Shown: positions 16,835 to 25,330 of the stretch, piece by piece | Numbering within the stretch: the stretch's first letter is position 1 | How the letters are laid out: every line of letters starts with the position of its first letter | Assembly: GCF_030758315.1 (NCBI RefSeq) | Contig: NZ_CP132336.1 | Span: 3,191,001 to 3,255,000 of the forward strand | Length of the DNA: 64,000 nucleotides | Reading direction: 5' to 3' | DNA from: Pararhizobium sp. IMCC3301 | GTDB taxonomy: Bacteria; Pseudomonadota; Alphaproteobacteria; Rhizobiales; GCA-2746425 | Notes under the pieces: model-generated | Told to the model about the DNA's origin: nothing | The model's database searches: none | What the model saw: only the letters and a program-made list of their open reading frames with translations | Program-made: the position numbers and the translations under genes

Positions 16835-17863
16835 CTAGCTCTCCATCACGCCTCTGCGACCCATCAGGCCGCGTGGACGCACCAGCAACACGACGATTGC
16901 GATCAGATAGATAATGATCTGATCGATGCCGGGGAGTATGGTTTTGACTTCATTCATTGAGGCGAAACTCTGCAGGATGCCAAGCAGGAATCCGGCGGTC
17001 ACAGCACCGCCCAGACTACCCATACCGCCGACAACGACCACCACAAAGCTGAGCACCAGAAAGTCCATGCCCATATTGTAATCCGGGCTGAGAATGGGGG
17101 TGTACATAGCCCCCGCTATGCCCGCCACCACAGCCGCAAGGCCGAAGACGATGGTAAATCTCGTGTCGATATCAATGCCCAACAGACCCACCGTCTCCCG
17201 GTCCGCCATACCGGCGCGCACCACCATGCCGAACGTGGTGAATTGCAGAAATGCAAAAACTGCGGCAATGACGACGCCTGAAAACGCCAGATATACGATA
17301 CGCCACATCGGATAAACGATTGTTCCCGGATCAAGGCCCAGCAAAATTCCCATATCTGCTGAGCCGGATACAATCTCGGGTGCCGGTTGCGGGATTGGAT
17401 TCGCACCAAAGAAACTTCTTACAATTTCCTGCAGCACGATTGCCAATCCGAAAGTCACTAATATTTGCTCGGCATGTGTTCGATGGTAAAAATGCCGGAT
17501 AAGCCCGCGCTCCATTACAACACCAATAATCAGCATGACCGGAATTGCCAGAATAATGGATAGCGGAACCGAGTAATCCAGGAGCAGCAGGCCAAAATCA
17601 CCAAGCCAGGTTTCAATATAGGGAACTCTGATTTCCAGCGGCGAGCCCCACGCAGTCGTTTGTGTGGGGTCCAGAGTGACTTTTTCCAGGCCCAAAAGGG
17701 CTTTCATGGTGACGGCACAAAAAGCACCAAGCATGAAGAGTGCGCCATGGGCAAAATTTACCACGCCCAATGTGCCAAAAATTAATGTGAGGCCAAGTGC
17801 GATAAGCGCGTATGCAGCGCCTTTATCCAGCCCATTCAGAATTTGCGGGAGAATTGTGTCCAT
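16835..17863 (-). CDS. Liv-type ABC transporter permease, LivH-like
   Basis: Inner-membrane permease of 342 aa. Seen: the N-terminal YALIALGLTLIFGTLGVVNF and GALFMLGAF blocks of LivH/UrtB proteins, and late MGSLGGAVTAGFLLG. A roughly 40-residue insertion rich in polar residues follows helix 2 (about 57-95), longer than in E. coli LivH (308 aa), and probably forms a periplasmic loop. It follows the binding-protein gene after a 66-bp gap that holds a strong hairpin. Confidence 0.9.
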   Translation of the reverse strand: MDTILPQILNGLDKGAAYALIALGLTLIFGTLGVVNFAHGALFMLGAFCAVTMKALLGLEKVTLDPTQTTAWGSPLEIRVPYIETWLGDFGLLLLDYSVPLSIILAIPVMLIIGVVMERGLIRHFYHRTHAEQILVTFGLAIVLQEIVRSFFGANPIPQPAPEIVSGSADMGILLGLDPGTIVYPMWRIVYLAFSGVVIAAVFAFLQFTTFGMVVRAGMADRETVGLLGIDIDTRFTIVFGLAAVVAGIAGAMYTPILSPDYNMGMDFLVLSFVVVVVGGMGSLGGAVTAGFLLGILQSFASMNEVKTILPGIDQIIIYLIAIVVLLVRPRGLMGRRGVMES

Positions 17864-17885
17864 CGTCCTGGGTCCCTGAATCAGT

Positions 17886-17911
17886 TCCGATCACCCCAAC
17901 GGGTGATCGGA
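17886..17911 (-). terminator. Intercistronic hairpin downstream of Liv-type binding protein
   Basis: Perfect 11-bp stem (17886-17896 with 17901-17911) around a 4-nt loop, in the 66-bp gap between the binding protein and the LivH-like permease. No T-run follows leftward, so a partial terminator or an RNA-stabilising hairpin is more likely than a full stop. Confidence 0.65.
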
Positions 17912-17929
17912 TTTGGATTTAGCTAGTGG

Positions 17930-19264
17930 TTAGACACCATCGTTGTACGGGCCAAGTTCTCCACCCAGCAAGTCGGCTGGATATTCCACTTGCGCGCGAG
18001 GGGTCACTTCCACAATTTCCAGCAAATCATGCGGGGAGGCAGGCTCCTCTTTACCTTTCACCACCAGAACATCTTTGAAGCACTGGTGATCGGCTGCGCG
18101 ATATTCTGTCGGGCCGTTGCCAAGACCATCGAACGTGTAGCCTTCCAGAGCCTTGCCAAGTTCGCTTGGTCTGAAGGTTCCGGCACGCTGTGCAGCATCT
18201 GCATACAAGATGGTTTGACAATAGCAGGTGTGCGCTGCCTGACTTGGCGGGAAGCCATATTTCTGGCCGAAGGATTTGACGAAGGCTTTCGAGGCTTCAT
18301 CCTGCAGCGACCAGTTCCAGTTGGTTGAACCGAAGATACCTTTGATCGCATCACCTGCGCCCTGCGCCATCAGGCGGGAGAACAGCGGCACCACAATCTC
18401 GAAATTCTTGCCGTTGACCTGCTTGTCACGCAGACCGAACTGCACTGATTGCGGAAGCGAGTTGACCATGTCTTTGCCGTAGTGGTTCAACACCAGGACA
18501 TCTGCTCCGGAATTCAGGACCGGAGTAATATATTGTGAGAAATCACCTGCACCGACAGGCGTGCGGACAGCAGCGACTGTTTCCCAGCCAAAGGGTTCTG
18601 TGTATTTTTGAATAGAGCCTTCCTGCGACCAACCCCATGTATAATCAGAGGTCAGGTGATAGACACGGCGGTCGGGGCCAAATGCATTCTTTAACACTGG
18701 TGCCAGCGCCGCACCGGTCATTTCCGTATTGAAGAAATGGCGGAAACCGTTGGCCCGTTTGTCTTTTCCGGTGGTGTCGTTGGAGTGCGTCAGGCCGGCC
18801 ATGAAAATCACGCCCGCATCCTGGCAGAGACCCTGAACCGCAATCGCCACACCGGAGGAAGACCCGCCGGTAATCATCACCGCACCGTCTTTTTCGATCA
18901 TCCGCTTGGCAGACGCGCGTGCCGCATCCGACAAAGTCTGCGTGTCCCCGGTTACATACGCGACTTTCTTCCCAAGGACGCCATTTCCCTCCAGAGCTTT
19001 GGATGAGAACGTGTTCAGCATCCCGCCATCGCCTTCGCCATTGAGATGCTCAACGGCCAATTCATAGGCCCGCAACTCATCGGCGCCTTCATCGGCATAA
19101 GCACGTGTCTGAGGCACGTTGAAGCCCAGCGTAACGGTGCCGCCCTTTGGTTCGTTGGTATAGGCGTTTGCGCCGCGAATGAAGAACTGGGGAGCGGACA
19201 GACCCACTCCCACGGCTGCCGCGCCTTTCAAAAGGCCGCGGCGGTTCAATTTGAGATCAATCAT
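17930..19264 (-). CDS. Liv-type ABC transporter substrate-binding protein with Tat signal
   Basis: Periplasmic binding protein (444 aa) of the type I periplasmic-binding fold used by HAAT importers. Seen: a twin-arginine signal near the N-terminus (NRRGLLKGAAAVGVG, residues about 7-21, cleavage near residue 34 after ANA), then TVTLGFNVPQT, the ligand-domain segment GGSSSGVAIAVQG and ending in PYNDGV. Tat export implies folding before secretion. The gene is first in the operon. The ligand cannot be named; it does not carry sequence features that would make me call it a urea (UrtA) or leucine binding protein. Confidence 0.9.
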   Translation of the reverse strand: MIDLKLNRRGLLKGAAAVGVGLSAPQFFIRGANAYTNEPKGGTVTLGFNVPQTRAYADEGADELRAYELAVEHLNGEGDGGMLNTFSSKALEGNGVLGKKVAYVTGDTQTLSDAARASAKRMIEKDGAVMITGGSSSGVAIAVQGLCQDAGVIFMAGLTHSNDTTGKDKRANGFRHFFNTEMTGAALAPVLKNAFGPDRRVYHLTSDYTWGWSQEGSIQKYTEPFGWETVAAVRTPVGAGDFSQYITPVLNSGADVLVLNHYGKDMVNSLPQSVQFGLRDKQVNGKNFEIVVPLFSRLMAQGAGDAIKGIFGSTNWNWSLQDEASKAFVKSFGQKYGFPPSQAAHTCYCQTILYADAAQRAGTFRPSELGKALEGYTFDGLGNGPTEYRAADHQCFKDVLVVKGKEEPASPHDLLEIVEVTPRAQVEYPADLLGGELGPYNDGV

Positions 19265-19767
19265 TTTGGCTATCCTCTAAGCGTTTCCCGAAAACTGCCT
19301 GTGGCAGTTACAATTCCCACGCGTATTTTTGTTTTTTAGTTGTTATCCGCGATCCGGGTAATTTCTAGAAATCCGAGCCAATGCGCAACACGACTTTCGG
19401 CTAGGATGTTTGATCGCAGACCCAAGGTGCGAAAGCGTATGATGTAATACAATTCACTCAAACGCTTCAATCCAGCGAATGCCCCTGGCTGAATGTCTAA
19501 CAGGATTCTGAAAAAGTCGGTAAGCGGTAAAAAGCGGTAAGATGCGGATCAAATCTGGCATCTCTGGCCGCGCAAATTAGTGATTTGGCGTGAAATTCAC
19601 AGAGTGCTCCACGAGAGTGCCGCTTGCCAAGGGATTGATATCGTTTTTCGGCAAACTGCTAAGTCGAAAAATACTTTCCCTTTTCCAGCACCAACTTTAC
19701 CACGAACAATAAATGCTTCAGCAAAAGCGCCACCTTTTTTTGACGTCGCACAATCGATGCACGCGCA
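19265..19767. other. Intergenic region with CGGTAA repeats; no gene recognised
   Basis: About 500 bp between the start of the Liv-type binding protein and the end of a LacI gene. It should contain the Liv operon promoter. Three CGGTAA copies occur at 19518, 19525 and 19535, the last two exactly 10 bp apart (one helical turn). No convincing reading frame, RNA gene or mobile-element end was seen. Confidence 0.5.
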
Positions 19768-20784
19768 TCAATTAAACTCGTTGCTTGGCGGCGCGCAGCT
19801 TTCACCCAGCACCAACGCTGCCTGAAACACCACTTCGCGCGGTTGCGCTTTTGGCTCACGGGTAATGCGATCGATTAACAGACGCAATGCTTCGTTGGTC
19901 ATATCGGTTGTCGGGTGTTCAGCGCGTGTGAGCTTAGGACGAATTCCAGCGAACCCTGGAACAGTATCGGTTGAGGCAATCGAGATATCCTGAGGGCATT
20001 TTAGCCCCAGGTCCGAAACTGCGCGCATCACTCCAAGCGCCATAACCCCATTTGCGACATACAATGCACTGGGCGGATTGGGCTGAGAGAGCATATCCCG
20101 AGCCACCGAATACGCGGTATCTTCGCGAAATTCTCCACTGCGCACATGGCTGGCTTCCGGGACGAGGCCACGCGCGGACATGGAGTCCAGCATGCCTGCG
20201 TGGCGATCTTGCGCTGTGCTCAGATGCATTGGTCCTGTGATGGTGCCAATTTTTTTATGTCCCATATCAAGCAAATAACTTGTCACCTGGCGCGATGCCT
20301 CCAGATTATCCAGGACGACGGCATCATAGGCGTCCTGCTCGGTGGTCCGCCCGAACATAACAATTGGCGGCAGGCCCTTCATTGCTGCGCCAGTATACTG
20401 GTTGGACAGACCAACTGGCACCATAATCATCCCGTCACACGAGAGCGCGCGTATTCGCGACAGGTTACGTTTCTCGATTTCAGGTTTCTCGTCGCTGTTG
20501 AACACCACAAGACAATATCCCCATGCCGCCGCAGCTGCCTCCGCTGCACAAACTATCCGTGCATAGAATGGATTTGCCAGATCCGCCACAACCAGCGAAA
20601 TTAACTGGGAACTGCCGCGCTTTAGATTTCGGGCGACTTGCGAGGGGACATATCCCAATCTGTCAATCGCTGCCTGAACTCTGTTTCTCAAGGTAGGGCT
20701 AACAAAACTAGAGTCATTTATCACGGCAGAAACTGTTGCTGTGGAAACGCCAGCCTCTTTCGCGACATCTTTAATATTAGCCAT
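19768..20784 (-). CDS. LacI family transcriptional regulator (sugar ABC/lactonase cassette)
   Basis: Repressor of 338 aa. Seen: N-terminal LacI helix-turn-helix (NIKDVAKEAGVSTATVSAV, residues 3-21) with hinge LGYVPSQVARNL, then a periplasmic-binding-like effector domain to the C-terminus. It is divergent from the sugar transporter genes (178 bp between starts), and two similar CG-centred pseudo-palindromes lie in that gap, one near each gene, as expected for autoregulation plus control of the transporter. The effector is presumably the transported sugar or a derivative. Confidence 0.92.
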   Translation of the reverse strand: MANIKDVAKEAGVSTATVSAVINDSSFVSPTLRNRVQAAIDRLGYVPSQVARNLKRGSSQLISLVVADLANPFYARIVCAAEAAAAAWGYCLVVFNSDEKPEIEKRNLSRIRALSCDGMIMVPVGLSNQYTGAAMKGLPPIVMFGRTTEQDAYDAVVLDNLEASRQVTSYLLDMGHKKIGTITGPMHLSTAQDRHAGMLDSMSARGLVPEASHVRSGEFREDTAYSVARDMLSQPNPPSALYVANGVMALGVMRAVSDLGLKCPQDISIASTDTVPGFAGIRPKLTRAEHPTTDMTNEALRLLIDRITREPKAQPREVVFQAALVLGESCAPPSNEFN

Positions 20785-20797
20785 TCAGCCCACTCCA

Positions 20798-20811
20798 GCT
20801 AATCGTTTAGA
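20798..20811. promoter_or_regulatory. Candidate LacI-family operator, regulator-proximal
   Basis: Pseudo-palindrome GCTAATCGTTTAGA centred on CG, 14 bp upstream of the LacI start. Ten of 14 positions are symmetric and it shares the CTAA/TTAG arms with the site at 20897-20910. Confidence 0.4.
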
Positions 20812-20896
20812 TTATAAAAGGTTCATGGAATATGGCCCATTACAGCCGATTATGCAAATATTTAGCTTGCATAAGGTGGATGGTTACGCGATGTTA

Positions 20897-20910
20897 GCAA
20901 ATCGGTTAGC
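20897..20910. promoter_or_regulatory. Candidate LacI-family operator, transporter-proximal
   Basis: Pseudo-palindrome GCAAATCGGTTAGC centred on CG, about 53 bp before the binding-protein ATG; it is immediately followed by further GCTAAC symmetry. Resembles the regulator-proximal site, suggesting a shared consensus CTAAnCGnTTAG. Confidence 0.4.
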
Positions 20911-20962
20911 TAACACAATAGTGATTATTGTATCCAACCAACCGAACCATAGGGAGAAAGTC

Positions 20963-21907
20963 ATGAATGTCTTGAAGCTAAGTGCGCTGGCCCTGAGCCT
21001 GGCGCTATCCACCAGCATTGTTTCCGCACAAGACGCCAAACTCATTGGCATCGTCTCAATTTCAGCTAACGAAGCAAACAATGCCCGCTATATTCAGGGT
21101 GCAGAAGCTGCAGCCAAGGAAATAGGTTGGCAGGTATCCGTTATCGATGCTGCCGGCAGCGCCGATCAGGCCAATGCAGCCATTCAGAATTTTGTCCAGC
21201 GCGGCGCAGTTGCGGTTGTTGATATGGTCTTTCCATACAGCTCTATTGGTGCCGGTCTTGCGGCCGCTGGCGACGCTAATGTTCCTGTTGTGACATGGGG
21301 TGGTGGCCTGGGCTCCACGGTTGCAGCAACAAACGGTTCGGGCGCTCCAGTTGCGGAGCCTGCAATCAAATTGATGCTGGACGACTTGGAGGGCAAGGGC
21401 AGCATTCTTGCGCTGACATATCGCACCGGCGAAGTTTGCCGTGATCGTGAGCTTTTGCTTGATGCTATGACTGCAGATATGCCCGGCATCACCATCACCC
21501 GCAATGAAGTGCGCATTCCAGGTTATTTTGAAGACGGGGCGCAATATGCCAATGCCTGGCTTGCCTCACATCCAGCCGGTGACGACAATCTGGCAATTTG
21601 GGGCTGTTGGGATGATCCGGCCATCGGTGCCATCGGTTCATTGCGCGCTCAAGGACGCACGGACGTGGGCGTATATGGCGTGAACGGTAATGCTCAGGCA
21701 ATTGAGAACATACGCAACGGCCACATGAATGGTACAGCCTGGCAGGACAGCTACTCCGAAGGCTTCGACATGATTAGTTTGCTACCGGAAATAGTTGCCG
21801 CTGGCAGCGATTGGAAGCCAGTGGCCAGGGAGGTTGCAGCAATTCTGGTGACTCAGGATACAGTAGAGAGCTTTATCGAAGCGCACCCTGACGCACTGGG
21901 TCAGTAG
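20963..21907 (+). CDS. CUT2-type sugar ABC transporter substrate-binding protein
   Basis: Periplasmic sugar-binding protein (314 aa) of the ribose/TorT-like Peripla_BP_4 group. Seen: signal peptide about residues 1-22 ending VSA before QDAKLIGIVS; the domain then shows repeated alpha/beta binding-fold segments such as SADQANAAIQNFVQ and AIWGCWDDPAIGAIGSL. AGGGAG lies 7 bp before the chosen ATG; upstream in-frame starts would disrupt the signal peptide. The ATPase follows after 1-10 bp. Ligand unknown. Confidence 0.88.
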   Translation: MNVLKLSALALSLALSTSIVSAQDAKLIGIVSISANEANNARYIQGAEAAAKEIGWQVSVIDAAGSADQANAAIQNFVQRGAVAVVDMVFPYSSIGAGLAAAGDANVPVVTWGGGLGSTVAATNGSGAPVAEPAIKLMLDDLEGKGSILALTYRTGEVCRDRELLLDAMTADMPGITITRNEVRIPGYFEDGAQYANAWLASHPAGDDNLAIWGCWDDPAIGAIGSLRAQGRTDVGVYGVNGNAQAIENIRNGHMNGTAWQDSYSEGFDMISLLPEIVAAGSDWKPVAREVAAILVTQDTVESFIEAHPDALGQ

Positions 21908-21917
21908 CTTGCAGAGT

Positions 21918-23483
21918 ATGGACGTCACACAAGTGACTTCAACTGAATTGGGGGCGAGCACTTTGCCCCCTTTGGTTCGTGCTGTTGGTATAGCCAAGTC
22001 TTTCGGAGGTGCTAAGGCGCTTCAAGGCGTCGACATTGATATCGCCTCTGGCGAAGTGCATGGCCTTGTGGGAGCCAATGGCGCGGGCAAATCCACTTTC
22101 ATCAAAATCCTGGCTGGTCTGGTCCAGCCTGATGCAGGAACAATTGAGATCGACGGGGCTACCGAGTCGCTGGGCAACCCGCACGCATCATCCGAATTGG
22201 GAATGAATTTCATTCATCAGGAACTGGCTTTCATCCCCAGTATGACGGTTCTTGAAAACATCATGTTGGGGATTCCCAAGAAAACCCGATTTGGTATTAT
22301 TGATTGGACCGCGATTGAAAGGGATGTCCGCCCGATCGCTGACCGCGTGGGGATCACGGCCGCGCTCAACGCAGGCGTCAAAGGGCTTTCGACGGCTGAA
22401 AACTGGTTGATAAATATTTGCCGCGCGCTTGTGCAAAAAGCGCGGCTGATTGTGATGGATGAACCGACGGCATCTCTCTCAAACAGCGAGGCCGAAAAGC
22501 TGTTCCAGATCGTCCAGGAACTTTCCAAATCCGGTGTAGCGGTGCTCTATGTGTCTCATCGCCTGGACGAAATCGAACTGTTGTGTGACAGAGTGACGAT
22601 TTTTCGCGATGGTCATTCGGTCGCTGACATCAGCAAAGACGGACTTACCCGCGAGCGACTGGTTGAGGGTATCGTTGGTGGCGCAGTCGAAAGCGCAGGC
22701 CCCAAGATCGCTTCTTTTTCCAACGACAAAGTCATTCTGAAAGTTGACGGCCTTACCCGGACACCGATGGTCAATGGAGTATCATTTGAACTCCACGAAG
22801 GGGAGGTACTGGGAGTTGCCGGTCTGGTAGGTGCCGGGCGCAGCGAACTGGCGCGCCTGATCTATGGCGCAGACCGGCCAGATTCCGGAACCATGACATT
22901 CAACGAAGCCACATACGCGCCGAAATCTCCTTCCGCAGCAGTAAAAGCCGGTTTTGGCCTTGTGCCTGAGGAGCGCCGTGCGGATGGGCTCGTCCTGAGC
23001 AAAAGCGTTGCCTTCAACGCGCAGTTATCCAATCTCGAAAGTGTCATTTACAGCCCGTCCCTGCCGTTCATCAACTACGGCAAGCGCAAAGCGGGTGTTG
23101 AAAAAGTCGTGCGAGATCTCGCGATCAAGACCCAAAGTATCGACCTGTCCGTTGGGCAATTGAGTGGCGGCAATCAACAAAAGGTCGTGCTTGGTCGCTG
23201 GCTCCTAAGGCAGCCGAAAGTTTTGATCCTGGATGAGCCGACGCGCGGCGTTGACGTTGGCGCGCGTGCGGAAATTCACCGACTTGTGCGTGATCTCGCC
23301 AAAAATGGCATGTCCGTAATCGTGATATCATCGGAGCCGGACGAATTGCCCGATCTATCCGATCGGGTATTGGTCATGGCAGACGGTCGCATTGTAAAAG
23401 AACTTCGGGGGAAGGCGCTTTCGCGTAATGCGATTGTTGCTGCCAGCTATACGGATAAAGAACACAACAGGGCTGCAAAATGA
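21918..23483 (+). CDS. CUT2-type sugar ABC transporter ATP-binding protein, two fused ATPase domains
   Basis: RbsA-like double ATPase (521 aa). Seen: N-terminal domain with Walker A GANGAGKST (about residue 50) and Walker B RLIVMDEPTASLS; C-terminal domain with the usual degenerate Walker A GLVGAGRSEL, intact signature LSGGNQQKVVLGRWL and Walker [15 protein letters not shown]. The N-half signature is unusual, reading LSTAENWLINICRAL instead of the customary LSxxxQQ form. A TTG at 21909 is an alternative start. It overlaps the permease gene by ATGA. Confidence 0.92.
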   Translation: MDVTQVTSTELGASTLPPLVRAVGIAKSFGGAKALQGVDIDIASGEVHGLVGANGAGKSTFIKILAGLVQPDAGTIEIDGATESLGNPHASSELGMNFIHQELAFIPSMTVLENIMLGIPKKTRFGIIDWTAIERDVRPIADRVGITAALNAGVKGLSTAENWLINICRALVQKARLIVMDEPTASLSNSEAEKLFQIVQELSKSGVAVLYVSHRLDEIELLCDRVTIFRDGHSVADISKDGLTRERLVEGIVGGAVESAGPKIASFSNDKVILKVDGLTRTPMVNGVSFELHEGEVLGVAGLVGAGRSELARLIYGADRPDSGTMTFNEATYAPKSPSAAVKAGFGLVPEERRADGLVLSKSVAFNAQLSNLESVIYSPSLPFINYGKRKAGVEKVVRDLAIKTQSIDLSVGQLSGGNQQKVVLGRWLLRQPKVLILDEPTRGVDVGARAEIHRLVRDLAKNGMSVIVISSEPDELPDLSDRVLVMADGRIVKELRGKALSRNAIVAASYTDKEHNRAAK

Positions 23484-24475
23484 GTCAGAACTCTCATACA
23501 CCACGACGTCTTTCCCCTAGCGCACGAATTGCACTCGGCGTGTTCGCCCGTTATGGCACCATTTTGGGATTGGCCGCGATGATTATCGCATTTTCGATAT
23601 TGTCCCCCAGGGCGTTCCCTTCTGTGAGCAACTTCACCAATGTCATCAATCAGGCTTCGCTGGCGATGATCATCGCCGGTGGCTTGACCATGGCGGTCAT
23701 AGTCGGAGAACTTGATCTGTCCATTGGCTTTGCGGCCAGCCTGCACGGTTTGCTCGTCACAGGATTGATTGTTTCAAACAAGATCCCCATTCCAATCGCC
23801 ATTGTCATCGTGATCGCACTTGGTGCGATTATCGGTTTTGTGAACGGCTTCATCGTAACGCGCATGAAGGTGAACTCGGTTATCGCGACACTGGGCGTAG
23901 GAACCATATTAACCGGCCTGGCATTTGCCTATACATCTGGCGTGCCCATTGTTTCGGGCGTTCCTGAAAGTTTTCTGCAACTCTCATTGGGGCGCTGGTT
24001 GTTCGGCATTCCAAATAATATCATCATCATGATAATCGTTTTGGGAACGCTTTGGGCATTGGTGGAACACACTTCTGTCGGTCAGGAAATACAAGCTGTT
24101 GGCGGAAACCCCGCAGCGGCGCGTTTAGCAGGCATTGATGTCGCCAGGATAAAGACGCTCGGCTTCGTGATTTCAGGCATGTGCGCCGCCATGACCGGCA
24201 TATTGCTGGCCTCCCGGTTGGGAAGCGGCACAACCAGCGCCGCCGATAGCTATTTGCTCACAGCGTTCGCCGCTGTTTTTCTGGGCTCAGCAACCTTACG
24301 TGATGGTGAGTTCCATGTGTTTGGAACATTCGTTGGTGCACTGATTATCGCTTTTGGCTTCAACGGGTTGAACATATTTGGGGCACCCACATTTTCACAA
24401 TATATATTCCAGGGTACGATTTTGATCATCGCCGTTGGCCTCTCCAGCTTGGGCCGATTGATCGCGGAAAGCTAG
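23480..24475 (+). CDS. CUT2-type sugar ABC transporter permease
   Basis: RbsC-like inner-membrane permease of 331 aa. Seen: about eight to ten hydrophobic helices, the family blocks GELDLSIGFAASLHG (residues about 75-89), NGFIVTRMKVNSVIATLG and GGNPAAARLAGIDV. It presumably forms a homodimeric pore with the fused ATPase. Its ATG overlaps the ATPase stop, and a hydrolase gene follows after 15 bp, so all four genes form one transcription unit. Confidence 0.92.
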   Translation: MSQNSHTPRRLSPSARIALGVFARYGTILGLAAMIIAFSILSPRAFPSVSNFTNVINQASLAMIIAGGLTMAVIVGELDLSIGFAASLHGLLVTGLIVSNKIPIPIAIVIVIALGAIIGFVNGFIVTRMKVNSVIATLGVGTILTGLAFAYTSGVPIVSGVPESFLQLSLGRWLFGIPNNIIIMIIVLGTLWALVEHTSVGQEIQAVGGNPAAARLAGIDVARIKTLGFVISGMCAAMTGILLASRLGSGTTSAADSYLLTAFAAVFLGSATLRDGEFHVFGTFVGALIIAFGFNGLNIFGAPTFSQYIFQGTILIIAVGLSSLGRLIAES

Positions 24476-24490
24476 AGAAGGGTTAACTTC

Positions 24491-25330
24491 ATGTCTGCAA
24501 AGAACGCCAATTGGGAAATCTATGTCCTTGAATACGCGCGCGCCAAAGATCAGCCCGTTGCGGCCCTCGTAAATGGCACGCATGATGAAGGCCTTATGGA
24601 CACGCCCTTCGCCTTTGTATTCGCTCGAAATGGTGCACATAATATTCTCGTTGATACCGGGTTTATGCGCGAAGGCACCGGCGCGGAAATGAGCGAGCGC
24701 TTTGGTGTGCCTGAATGGATTTCTCCGCTGATCTTACTTGCAGAACTCGATGTGAAGCCGGCAGACATTACGGACATCATTCTCAGTCATGCGCATTTCG
24801 ACCATGCAGGCTCGGTGCACAAATTTCCAAATGCGCGGATATTCATTCAAAAATCCGAGCTACTCTCCTGGCACGAGGCAATGGCACTCCCCCCGCAGTT
24901 TGGGTTTCTGACTGCCATCATCAATCCGGATGATCTGCGAAATATATTCGACGCGTCGGTTGAGCACCGCGTTACATTGCTGGATGGCGACAAGGATAAT
25001 GTGCTTCCTGGCGTTCACGCTCGTTTTGGGCCGGGCCACACGATTGGCCAGCAGTTCATAATTTTGCAAAGCGCACGTGGGGAAATAGTTGTATCTGGCG
25101 ACTGCGTGTATTCCTCGACCAACATAGCCGGGCACAATCATGATGGCGTCTATGTGCCCCTTAACAATGCTGTTGGAAGCGTTTGGGATCAGCTCAAGAC
25201 GATTGATCGCATCAATGATGTAGTCCAAGGCGACCTTTCCAAGCTGATTATCCTGCATGACAATCATCGCTGGGAAAACCTGCCTTTGGTCAAAGAAATA
25301 GACGGTTTCAGGATTTCAAGGGCGCACTAG
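24491..25330 (+). CDS. Metallo-beta-lactamase-fold hydrolase, N-acyl-homoserine/gamma-lactonase family
   Basis: Cytosolic hydrolase of 279 aa. Seen: the metal motif HAHFDH (H100, H102, D104, H105), a GHTIG histidine near residue 180, VSGDCV with the bridging aspartate near 202 and a C-terminal metal histidine in HDNHRW. The arrangement and length match the AttM/BlcC-type lactonase family, which opens gamma-butyrolactone or acyl-homoserine lactones. Being last in a sugar-transporter operon, it more likely opens a sugar-derived lactone or cleaves an ester than quenches quorum sensing; that is inference. Its stop codon shares a CTAG with the convergent aldolase stop. Confidence 0.85.
   Translation: MSAKNANWEIYVLEYARAKDQPVAALVNGTHDEGLMDTPFAFVFARNGAHNILVDTGFMREGTGAEMSERFGVPEWISPLILLAELDVKPADITDIILSHAHFDHAGSVHKFPNARIFIQKSELLSWHEAMALPPQFGFLTAIINPDDLRNIFDASVEHRVTLLDGDKDNVLPGVHARFGPGHTIGQQFIILQSARGEIVVSGDCVYSSTNIAGHNHDGVYVPLNNAVGSVWDQLKTIDRINDVVQGDLSKLIILHDNHRWENLPLVKEIDGFRISRAH

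Noticed and set aside
24491-25330. Quorum-quenching acyl-homoserine lactonase as the primary function
   Set aside because: Co-transcription with a sugar importer makes a sugar-derived lactone or ester more likely; no luxI/luxR genes are nearby.
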